Source: Cylindrodendrum hubeiense
Lineage: Eukaryota > Ascomycota > Sordariomycetes > Hypocreales > Nectriaceae
NCBI GenBank assembly: GCA_014621425.1
Contig: JAANBB010000661.1
Coordinates: 1 to 17,116 of the forward strand
Direction of reading: 5' to 3'
DNA length: 17,116 nt
Shown here: positions 8,636 through 17,116 of the stretch, piece after piece
Layout of the letters: each line of letters starts with the position of its first letter
How positions within the stretch are numbered: position 1 is the first letter of the stretch
The notes under the pieces: model-generated
Told to the model about the DNA's origin: nothing
The model's input: only the letters and a program-made list of their open reading frames with translations
Databases searched by the model: none
Program-made: the position numbers and the translations under genes

Positions 8636-9609
8636 TGTGCGCAAACGCCTCAGAATTTCAACCTGCTGGAAGAATTCGCAACCAGTCTTCAATCTTCCTT
8701 AAGTGCGTGTATCGTGCAGACTGTGATTCCCGGTATGACGGTTGCTTCGAGGGATTGACTTATTCTGGGAGCAAAATCGAAGGACACCAGACCGGTCGCC
8801 GATTTCGGGAGACAATGCAGGAAAGATGCTATGGCAAATAAATACCTATGGTACTCACGTCTCTGCAACCAGAATTTGGCGACAGGCTGTTAAATTCCAA
8901 GGGAGGAGGAGTAATTCATGGTCGATCGCCTCGGTACTTTACTTATCAGGAGAATGTTGCGTGAAGCACACGCTGCTGTCGTCCTACCTCAGATCCTGCC
9001 TCCATCCAGTGCTGTGGCAACTGTCTATCGTTGCGCAGTTATGCAAATAATTGTCTGGAAAGTGCCGTTGCTTGTCGCACCGCTGGCCATGTTTGAGATC
9101 CAGCCACTTCTCTTGGAGTCTCGGTTGGCTGTCTCTCGTGCTGCATGCACTCAGCCAAGCCGTGAAGCCATCGGCAGCTGTTCACCGTATTAAACCAGCT
9201 GGGCGAATATTTCCATCGGGTTTCAAACAAAGAACCACGACTGGAGTGCTTCGGATACTTCCGAGGTTAGACATAACAAAGAAGTCCATCAGACTGCATG
9301 GGTATCCACCATTACGCTTCACTTTCACATGCCGCCCAACGCAGAGCTTTGTCCATCGAGGGCCGCATGCTTTTCAGTGGTTTAGCATTCCTCGACGTTC
9401 CTCTTCCAATCTCGACCTAGGACATAGCCTTTGTTATCCACTCCACTCCCTCCATTCAAGTTATTGTTGGAGTTGCCCAGCTATCGGTATAAGCATATCC
9501 CAGTAGCGAAAACGTATCCCGGGAAAAGCGAGCTATGTTAATTAGGGTATAGTCGGCATAATCTTAACATTTCCGTCTCACAATTTAGAGCTTAGCCGGC
9601 ACCTTGTTG

Positions 9610-9648
9610 GGGAGCCGGGAGATGAGCGAACCTCCCGAGACGGCTCCC
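9610..9648. repeat. GC-rich inverted repeat (possible hairpin)
   Basis: GGGAGCCG (9610-9617) is the exact reverse complement of CGGCTCCC (9641-9648). Inside, GGGAG and CTCCC can extend the stem with an asymmetric bulge. It lies in an intergenic region with no coding support. Confidence 0.5.
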
Positions 9649-10430
9649 GAGACTTGTCATCAGCCTGGTCACAGCATATCAGGCCGAAGCCTCGCCTTGA
9701 GAAATATTTCGTGGAGTATCAAGGGTTTTCGGGCACGTAACCCGAACTTGAGGCCGACGACTACACTTACTCACATCGCGTCTCAATGACAACGATCAAT
9801 CTAACGCTTACCCAGTGAAAGTAAAGATCTCGAGGATGGGGCAGTTCACAACTCATCAAGGGACACTCAGTCTGAATCAATGTCTCGAATTATTGTGACA
9901 CATTACTCAAAGGTCACCACTTTCGAATTCGTGCGTCGTGAGAAGATGTTCGCATATCTCTGAACGTCGTCCCTCACGGAGGCACGTGACGCTGCAGCTG
10001 GAGGGGCATCGAAAGTTGTGTGTGGCGCAGCACGTCCAAGCCCCGGAAGTCGGTCCCTCTGTGGCGCGGTTTTTTACATCATGACCTCTCCAAAATTTCC
10101 CCAACGTGAGGTCATCGCGCAGAGTAATTTCTCAGGCGACAAGGGAACGATTGCACTGTTGGAATTGAATCCGGATTCCGTCTCTGCGGCTGTTGTACTT
10201 GCGTTGTCAATTTTCCTCCACGACTTCCCAGGACCAACACGATATCCGAGAACTCCGGTTCTCGCTTCGCCTCCCTCTATCTCCGAATCCCGCTCCGAAC
10301 TCCCAGAACTCGCAGGGCGGTTCATTCCAGACCGAACACGTTTACGAGAACATCTTCGCAATATAGCAGCGCTCCTGTTGGCATCCAGGCCTATACTTAA
10401 CCGCCAAGGACTCCAGTCCCGTCAAAAATC

Positions 10431-11338
10431 ATGTTGCGACAATCCGTCCGGGGCGTGCGACTTCCCCTGAAAGCGTTCAGCCAGCCGATCGAACAGGGAG
10501 CATGGAACGGAGCTTGGAGGAGGCTCTTCACCTCTCAAACCAAAAGCCGAGTGTCGACGGAGATGTGGCGGTGGAAATCAGCCCCGTGGCAGGGCGTAGT
10601 GGCTAGGTTACGGCCGAAGACGTTCACAACACCCGGTACGCTTCAAGGTGTATTGAGACGCGGTTTTCGATTTTCAGCTCGGCGGATGGCAGACAAGGGG
10701 CCGACTGTTAAGGAGGGTGAGGCCCCGAAGGGAGTGAAAGCTATGCTCAAGAAGCTCATCAAAGAGTATGGCTGGGTCACACTGGGCGTCTACATCGGTT
10801 TGACGGTTCTGGACTTCCCCTTCTGCTTCTTGTTCGTCAGGGCTGTTGGAACGGAGGCGATCGGTGAGTTGATTCTGGCGTTTTCGTTGGGGTCCTGTGA
10901 TGGCTAACATGGGTTGGGCGCAATTTAGGCAAGGTTGAGCACTCCATCACGACCTTCTTTGGTGAGGTGATCCCCGAGCCCGTGAAGGAGACCTGGCATA
11001 CAGTCTGGCAGTCCTTCAAGAAAGCCGAGACTAAAGCGCTTGGCGATGGCGAATTCAGCGACAAGATGGAGATGGCCACCTGGGGCGTTGAGGAGGCTGA
11101 GCAGCGGAACAATAATGCCGCCAGTATGTTGTCTTCCGGCCGTTGACTTATGTGAAGATCAGCAGTTCTCATGTCTAACAATTCGTTCACAGGTCTCGCA
11201 ACTCAGCTGGCATTTGCATACGCCATCCACAAGAGCTTCATCTTCCTCAGGGTGCCCCTGACTGCCTGGCTTACTCCCAAGGTTGCCAAATACCTCCAAT
11301 CGTGGGGCTGGAAGATTGGAAAGAAGAAGCCCACCTGA
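10431..11338 (+). CDS. Mitochondrial DUF1279 (FAM210/Nat2-like) membrane protein
   Basis: Exons are 10431-10863, 10929-11123 and 11193-11338; introns are 10864-10928 (GTGAGT...TTTAG) and 11124-11192 (GTATGT...CACAG). The product is 257 aa. The N-terminal ~90 residues are rich in Arg, Ser and aromatics and poor in acids, as in a mitochondrial presequence. The DUF1279 domain starts near residue 102: LIKEYGWVTLGVYIGLTVLD, then FPFCFLFVRAVG, forming a membrane helix at about 115-137. After a charged linker, LATQLAFAYAIHKSFIFLRVPLTAW at 211-235 forms the second conserved hydrophobic part, followed by LTPKVAKYLQSWGWKIGKKK. Fungal relatives are often labelled N-terminal acetyltransferase 2 (yeast Nat2), but the domain has no acetyltransferase fold; FAM210 proteins act in mitochondria. 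All splice junctions restore conserved motifs. Family call is firm; molecular role is uncertain. Confidence 0.92.
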
Positions 11339-12102
11339 AGAAAGGACTGAAATCGAGTTGGGCAAGTATTTGCTGAGAGGCTGAGAACATTCCGCTCCAC
11401 ACCCATCATACAACCATCCAGCCTCACCCTTGAAAAATATTCCCGTTTAGATCAGTTGTAACAGTATTGGATATGTACCAACAACGCAAGACGCATAGAC
11501 TTAGTCTTCGTGTAATTCTTTATTATAACAAATGCCCGAGTAATGATCGCATGTTGCTGTTTGACAAAGTGCCTGATCTAACATGCACATCAAAGTGAAG
11601 ACAAATATCCAGGCTCTGATTAGTAGTCATGGTATTGATTCACAAAAGCCCGTATGAATTACCCATCCAACTAAGACACCATCCGCCTCTCACGTTGTGC
11701 AGTATTCCACATCATAGTTTACTTGGGGAGCTGCCATAATTGGCAGCGCGTTTGATTCCGGGAATACAAATTCTCGAGTGTTATCCCTTCAATTGGGTTG
11801 GTCGTTCCTTATGAGATCGTGCTCAGAATATGAGCCTGAGTGCTCACCTGTCTTGTGACTGCTTCACAAGTTATTCCAGTTATTCCAGTTCCTGAGCAGA
11901 TGCTCATCCACGAAACTGACCAATAAACAGGTATACCATACGGTTTTATGTTTATAATGGAATTTCATACAAAATCCTACGGGAGAAAAAAAAAATGGAG
12001 TAATAGTGGACGCCTGAGCAAACAAAACATACCACCCCGCCGCGTACGTTCACTTCAGCAAAAAACAGAGCTGCCCAAGGCAACTCTTTACTGCATACTC
12101 AT
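11339..12102. other. 3' flank and intergenic DNA
   Basis: AT-rich sequence follows the DUF1279 stop and must contain its 3' UTR and poly(A) site. A run of ten A lies near 11986, and a short direct repeat (GTTATTCCA twice) lies at 11870-11887. No coding feature is supported. Confidence 0.55.
12060..12065 (-). terminator. Pol III terminator (T6) of the tRNA gene
   Basis: Six A on the plus strand make a T6 run on the tRNA strand, 38 nt beyond the discriminator base, with no earlier T4 run. This fits RNA polymerase III termination, though the trailer is on the long side. Confidence 0.55.
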
Positions 12103-12185
12103 TGAAGAACACCCGACTTGAACGGATAACCTTTAGGTATTTCCATCGCTGGAATCTAACGCGCTACCAATTGCGCCAGCTCTCC
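12103..12185 (-). tRNA. tRNA-Trp(CCA) with a very short intron
   Basis: Read on the minus strand, the sequence folds as a cloverleaf. The acceptor stem GGAGAGC (12185-12179) pairs fully with GTTCTTC (12110-12104), including two G-U pairs, and A is the discriminator. T8 G9 are followed by a perfect D arm, GCGC-AATTGGTA-GCGC, holding G18G19. The T arm ATCCG-TTCAAGT-CGGGT keeps T54, T55, C56, A58 and the G53-C61 pair. The 5-nt variable loop AGGTT gives an A15-U48 Levitt pair. The anticodon stem TTAGA (12159-12155) pairs with CCTAA (12137-12133) with an A31-C39 mismatch. The loop reads T32 T33 then CCA at 12152-12150, so Trp. About 10 extra bases (near 12148-12139) sit at the usual intron position 37/38, and TGGAA in them can pair with the TTCCA that contains the anticodon. 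Isotype depends on this intron reading. Confidence 0.75.
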
Positions 12186-14858
12186 GAGTGGACTATGAAT
12201 GAATACGCCGCAAGTGAGGTATATGTGTGTCAAGCCAGAAGCGGGGCGATACTATGCAGAAAACCGGCAAACTCGACCCATTGTTTCGCCTGGTGCCAGG
12301 GAACATTCAATGGCCTGTGGGTTTCAGGCGGAGAGACCGAAGCGCCGAGTACCAACATGCCAATGACTTGTTCCCCATCCTACCCTGGAGGCAGGGATCA
12401 CAAAAGGCAGCGCGTTCCGCCTAGAAGACATGGGAGAATACTTTTCCAGCCGAAGTCAAAGCGGCTGTGGTGTTGAATTCTGTAAAGTGGTTCCTATGTC
12501 TCTTGAGTACTAACATTCGCTGGAGTCAATAGTGCTGCGGTCATAGCCACGGTTTGCTATAGGGTATTTGAAGAAGATTTGTTGCTCAGCCTGGCTTCCT
12601 TGTCAAACTAGGCTGGGGATTCCATGTAGATCGCCCTGGAATAACCCTTTTGACTAATGCCTTGAAGGTTCATAAATTGGATCGAGCTTTTGATCGCAAT
12701 TGGATCTTCATTCATGGTCGTATTCCTCTTAAGGTTCATTCGCGTTGTTGGCTCGTTTCACCTAGTCAAGCAAAGCGCAGGGACTGCATCTCTCATCCCG
12801 ACATGCAGAGACTTTAGCCTAAATACCCGTATTTTTTGCTTGGGTTTGTTGGTTGATCCGCTTTTCACCAAAACCTTTCAATTCTTTCTCCATCCAACAG
12901 TATATAGACCCAACTTTTTGACTTTGCATGGACATTATCATGAGTCGAGCTGTTGGTTCAGTGTTGTATTTTGTCATTAGCCGATACAACAACATCCCCG
13001 CGAATCGGGCTGTCTCCTGACTTTGGGTTTCTGGTCCTCTGACCCCATTGTGCTTGGTTTCTCGGCAGGTGGATAAGGTGTTGGTTGTTGGTTAGTGGAA
13101 GATATCGTCAATGCACCCGCCCAAAATGTCTGGAAAGGTTAAGTGACCCAAGAACCAGGAATATGGCTTCACGATTCGGCCATGCCGCGTAACCCTTCCC
13201 TGAATTCCACATGGTTCTAGAAAAAGAGGATAATCAGTGTGTTCAGCCTCCACTCGTTACCGGGTCCAGGGCAGTTGGCGTCCAACTCCCGAGCTTGACC
13301 CTTAAGCGAGCTGGTATGACACATCATTGACGAAGGGTATGGCATCAATGTGGGTTTTGGATAGATGTCGCATTTGCGTGTAGTAAAGAATATACTATGC
13401 CTTAATTAGGCGACATTGCTTTGGGGTTTCGATGGCTCAAGAACACTGATAGTGAAATTGGTGAACGTAGACGACTCCCCTTGATGCCCATCAGTCGGCA
13501 TTGAAGCGATGTGGGTTTGGCTATGACTGTTTATTCCATTGTATCATGCAACTCGTGATCGAGATGGCTGGACTCAGTGAGATATTTCCTACCCAGGAAT
13601 CACGGACCTTCGGAACCATACTCGTCCCCGAGAGATTGCCCACCTGAACCCTATTCCGACAACCAAGAGAACGCTAATCCGGCCTCGTTTAGAACCAACA
13701 ACTGCCCAGTGCTTGGCAGACTGGGGGTGTAGAACATCGAGGCCCAAATCAATGGTTGACAATGGGAGAGGCGTGCGGATATACCACACTTTTTCTTGAC
13801 GCCTATTGCGATGTGTGAACGACGCTTGCCGTCGTCTCGGGATCTCGAATAATCTACGCGACTTTAGCACACTTCTTGGCAGCACCAGTGAGCGGATCCA
13901 ACTCGACGATATCTCTCCGAGAAATGCCACCAGCTAAGGCCGGCCGTTGCAACCTTCCCTTCACCCGGAACGGTGCCAAACCGGCAACTGTAAGCACCAG
14001 GCCCAAACAAGGCAGCGTTGAGTTGTGCCAATACTCCTTAAAATTGAGCCACGGTTCAGATTCCGCTGTTGATATTGACTAGTGTCATTTCTCCTATCTT
14101 GGCTCACTTTTTCGCACTTCGTCACACACGTCCCTCACATGATGATGATGCATCGGTGAACGAGATAGGACGTCCAGATTCGGAACAATAACCAACTGCT
14201 GGCGTACATCAGTTCCGAAGGTTCTCGGAACGGCATTTCCTGAATAGGAAAGAGGACACAGACCAGCTCCACAAGATAGCTAATCGGGCCTTAGCATCAC
14301 AATGGTTCTCAAGCGGCTTCACTCTGAGTACGTGAAACAAATCCTGGGAAACATGGACACGTTGCATCGGGAATTAGAACGAGAAGAGACAACAAGCAGG
14401 CAAGGTAGACAAATAAGTTTTCGGACGTTCGAAATTCAAACCGGAGAAGATGCCATTTACGGAGGTCGGCGCAGGATTTGGCCTTACCAAGGAATGCGTC
14501 ATCATCGTCATGAGAACGAGCCAACAGATACGGGGACGTGAACCACTCACAGATGGGGCATGACAGGCACGACAAGGTTGAATCAACTCATGGGGCTGCG
14601 AGTCAGATAATCAGATATGGCATGGTGCTGGTATTAAAAGATGAGTCGCAGGGCTCAAGCGCTCTGGGGGTAAGCGAGACCAGTGGAGGGATCTCCCTTG
14701 TTCATGGGGGAAAAGTCTAAATCCTCCCTCATCTTAGGACTCAATAATCTGTGCTGGGTTGTCTCTTTGGGCGAGCTGAGCGGGGTGCGGCGTGGCTGAC
14801 GTCGTAATGAGACGCACCGGGAGGGGAATCCACCGGGTTTGCGAGCTTGCGGACGGAC
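12186..14858. other. long intergenic stretch, no gene recognised
   Basis: No open frame here shows a protein family, a convincing start context or a pattern of exons joined by short introns. The longest, 12102-12476 plus and 13589-13930 minus, look like chance frames; the first overlaps the tRNA. Composition is mixed and becomes more GC-rich after 14550. I see no transposon ends, long repeats or further tRNA boxes. Confidence 0.5.
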
Positions 14859-14949
14859 CAAGGAAGCCTGTGAAGGAAGCCTACGAAGGAAGCCTACGAA
14901 GGAAGCCTACGAAGGAAGTATACGAAGTAAGCCCACCAAGGAAGCTGAC
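14859..14949 (+). repeat. 13-bp tandem repeat, seven copies
   Basis: The unit GAAGGAAGCCTAC repeats at 13-bp steps from 14859 to 14949. Three central copies (14872-14910) are identical, and diverged copies lie at both edges. Since 13 is not a multiple of three, the array does not look like coding sequence. The identical core suggests recent expansion. Confidence 0.9.
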
Positions 14950-15481
14950 TGCGAGCCTGGAATACGCGCATCCATGGGAGTGGGTTTGGAGTGAGTTTGG
15001 CGTTTTCCCCCGCCTGGCCAACCTGACACGTTCGCGATACCTTTGATCCCGCCCACCAAAGGAGCCGTGGACCACCCGGTGGCCGTTTATCCTCGGTGCG
15101 CGGTCGGCCTTTTTAGTTATGGAGAGACGACGGCTAGAACGGTGCTTATGCGTTAGCCGCGATGAAGCACTTTACCCAAATCTGGGGAGTGGTGATGCGT
15201 CGTCGGTCGTCTTGCATGAGGGAACAAGGATGAGGGGTTTATCGGCGGGAATAACGGGGATACGGGTGGAATGCAATTGTGATTGATGATCATGACGAAG
15301 AGTGATGGAGGCCGCATCGACATCTCGCATCTCGGGGATGGATTGCTCGACTTGGAAGGGATCAGGATGTCAAGTGGGCGGCAGGGGTTAAATGTGGAAC
15401 AGGGACTCGGACTTGTTTATGCGGTTCCGCGCCTGATGGCGTCGACGACGACTACTACCACGATTGCTCCATAGTGCGACG

Positions 15482-15499
15482 GCGACGACGACGACGACG
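15482..15499 (+). repeat. (GAC)n trinucleotide run
   Basis: Six consecutive GAC/CGA triplets form a short microsatellite directly beside the G-rich tract at 15507. A shorter related run is at 15439-15452. Confidence 0.75.
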
Positions 15500-15506
15500 T
15501 AACAGC

Positions 15507-15534
15507 GGGAGGCGGGAGGAGGGAGGAGGGTGGG
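15507..15534 (+). other. G-quadruplex-forming motif
   Basis: Five GGG tracts at 15507-15509, 15514-15516, 15521-15523, 15528-15530 and 15532-15534 are separated by loops of 4, 4, 4 and 1 bases. This satisfies the usual G3+N1-7 rule with one spare tract. Folding is predicted, not shown. Confidence 0.6.
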
Positions 15535-15745
15535 CGGCACGTTAGGGATGATGGATGGTTCATGGTTCATGGACGTAGGCAGTCTGGGGCGGCATCCTAG
15601 CTCAGAGAGAACGGAACCAGGCGTCGATCTGGCTCACGATTCCATTCCGCGATCGCTTGTCAGGACTACAACGGGCTTGTTGACCGACGACCAGCGGCCG
15701 ACAGCCCGTCTATGGCGACGATTCACGGGTGATGATTTTACGAAA

Positions 15746-15785
15746 GTGTCAGAGTGTCATAGTGCCAGAGTGTCAGCGTGTCAGG
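15746..15785 (+). repeat. 8-bp tandem repeat, five copies
   Basis: Units of the form GTGTCAGN begin at 15746, 15754, 15762, 15770 and 15778, with one or two changes in the second and third copies. Translated on the other strand they give a repeated DTLTL pattern, which is an artefact of the repeat. Confidence 0.85.
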
Positions 15786-16215
15786 ACGCGGGCTGGCGGC
15801 ACACCTAGCAGGCCGAAGCAGGCTTGGCGGTTGGCAGAGGAGTGGGCTGGTGGGATTAGAGTTTGCGTGAAGCAGCGGTGGACAGCCCGTTTGGTGCATC
15901 GTGGAAATTGCAGAGGCGGCCGTCAGGCGGGTGACCATGTGGAAGCCCACCAGCCCAGCACCGGCCGCCCATCGGCAAACCACCAGCCGCCCACCAGCCG
16001 AGCACCAGCCAAGGGGCCGCTCCCACGAGGCGCGAGCACCAGCTCGAGGCACGCGTGCGCCATGCCGTGAAGCGAGGCGAAGCGAAAGTGAAGCATGAGC
16101 GGCGCGAGGGATTGGCTTGCATCTCCGTCCCGCTGCTGCACCGCCGTTGCACATGCGACGCCGACGCGGCAAGCCGTGGACTGTGTGGGCTCGTGGACTC
16201 GTGGACTGACTGCGT

Positions 16216-16260
16216 CCGTGGACCGTCTGTCGCCCGTGGACCGTCTGTCGTCCGTGGACC
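16216..16260 (+). repeat. 18-bp tandem repeat, 2.5 copies
   Basis: CCGTGGACCGTCTGTCGY occurs at 16216-16233 and 16234-16251, with a half copy (CCGTGGACC) at 16252-16260. The preceding bases carry related GTGGACTC/GTGGACTG words, so the array grew from a GTGGAC core. Confidence 0.85.
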
Positions 16261-17116
16261 ACCATCACCTGTGTTCTCTTCATCAAACAGCTGCTAGCCG
16301 TGCGCGACTGTGACGCAGCGCAGCGCTCGTCCGTCCGCAAGGGATTCGGTCGAATCAATTCTCTACTCCGAGGCCAAGAGGGTAGCATGGACGGAGGTAG
16401 CCCCATATTTCCGGGGCTACTGAGCGTCTCCCGTCTTCCGGGGCCCGGCCACCGGCAATGCGAGCAGCGGCTGCAAGTGCGCACGGCCAACCAATACCCC
16501 CACATCTAAAACCGCCGCCCAATCGTGGCCAGCCAAATCTGAACCCCTAGCAAGCCCACGCATGGCGATCTGCAATAGTCCCGGGATGGTCGTGGATAGC
16601 TGGTGAGCCCTGACATCGATGGACCCTCACGGAGATGGCCCTGACGGAGATGGGGGGCGCAGGTCGGAGTTGCGCCCGGCCGTAGCTCGGCCAGGACGTG
16701 CGAAACGGCCTGGCATGGGGTCGGAATGGAGCGAGCCGAACGACTGATGATAGAGGGCTTGGCGCTGACGTTGGAGGAACGGTGGAAGTGGGAAGGGGGT
16801 GTAGCATCAAAAGGCCAGGATGATCGGATCCAGGGTGGGCCGCGTGGGAAACGGATCAGATGGGGCAGAAGCAAACAACGGGACAATTAGCATTGATTAC
16901 GACTTTTTCTTCTTGTCCCTCTGCTGTTGGTGATGGATGTAGCCGGATGGAGTCGGATGGAGTCGATGGAGTCTGCACACATCTCAGGGTCCAGTGAGGC
17001 GGCATAAGGGGGGGCCCGCGAGCCCATTGGTCCCATGGTCGCCGGTAGGGGTCTCCTGGGCCAAGGAGGCTCTGGAAGCGCGGCTAATGACTTTAGATGC
17101 CTCGTAGAAGGATTTC

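Larger units (their letters stand above)
8055..10430. other. divergent intergenic region, no gene recognised
   Basis: The part next to 8055 (to about 8470) is pyrimidine-rich on the minus strand and is probably the 5' UTR and core promoter of the disordered-protein gene. The rest, to 10430, includes the promoter of the DUF1279 gene. Open frames of up to 151 codons (for example 9051-9506) show no family features and most lack a good ATG. Two inverted repeats are listed separately. I see no RNA gene or transposon remnant. Confidence 0.55.
14950..17116. other. GC- and repeat-rich region, possible long promoter of an off-window gene
   Basis: Apart from the repeats listed, there is no recognisable gene. 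A 255-codon open frame on the minus strand (16505-15738) consists of low-complexity, repeat-derived sequence and is not called. Simple repeats and G-runs, and the pyrimidine tract near 16905, would suit a long regulatory region or leader of a gene to the right, but this is inference. Confidence 0.45.

Noticed and set aside
9051..9506. 151-codon open frame in the 8-10 kb intergenic region
   Set aside because: It starts at a non-ATG codon, its composition looks random (many Cys, Ser, Arg, His), and no intron-joined extension gives a family motif.
12102..12476. 124-codon plus-strand frame
   Set aside because: It runs through the tRNA gene on the other strand and has no protein-family features.
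13589..13930. 113-codon minus-strand frame
   Set aside because: No motif, no neighbouring exon, and an ordinary length for chance in this composition.
14302..14541. 79-codon plus-strand frame with a fair start (CACAATGG)
   Set aside because: The charged sequence matches nothing I know and an antisense frame covers it; not enough to call a gene without expression data.
15738..16505. 255-codon open frame on the minus strand
   Set aside because: Its sequence is built from the 8-bp and 18-bp DNA repeats (DTLTL and VHGRQT runs), has no family features, and several overlapping frames on both strands are equally open, as expected in GC-rich low-complexity DNA.

Overview
The window looks like nuclear DNA of a filamentous ascomycete, probably a Sordariomycete. 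Protein genes are split by short introns (56-69 bp) with GT(or GC)/AG ends and CTAAC/CTGAC-like branch points. Intergenic spaces are long, there are no operons, and 5' leaders are C/A-rich. The class is inferred from gene structure and protein character, not from a database match.

Layout: (1) 1-1432, minus strand: 5' two-thirds of a membrane-anchored YtcJ-type amidohydrolase that runs off the left edge. It has three exons and one GC-AG intron. (2) 1433-3387: long divergent intergenic region. (3) 3388-4288, plus: a tyrosine/serine phosphatase of the Y_phosphatase3 type with an intact HCTAGKDRT loop, but with its reading frame broken by one base near 3592. An 18-bp minisatellite follows at 4409-4480. 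(4) 5240-5623, plus: a 108-aa very basic small protein behind a TATA-box, STRE- and CRE-like-rich promoter. (5) 6057-8054, minus: an intronless, largely disordered 665-aa protein of unknown function. (6) 10431-11338, plus: a three-exon mitochondrial DUF1279/FAM210-like inner-membrane protein. (7) 12103-12185, minus: a tRNA gene, best read as tRNA-Trp(CCA) with a very short intron, followed by a T6 terminator. (8) 12186-17116: about 4.9 kb without a convincing gene. Its right half is GC-rich and full of short tandem repeats (13-bp, 8-bp, 18-bp, GAC runs) and a G-quadruplex motif. It may be the long upstream region of a gene beyond the right edge.

The genes do not form an obvious pathway or cluster. 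They look like independent housekeeping or conserved genes (hydrolase, phosphatase, mitochondrial protein, tRNA) among lineage-specific ones. No mobile element, CRISPR array, biosynthetic cluster or clear new multi-gene system is visible. The points most worth a second look are the frameshifted phosphatase and its overlapping uORF, the GC-AG intron, the tRNA with an apparent ~10-nt intron, the small basic protein, and the repeat-rich right end.
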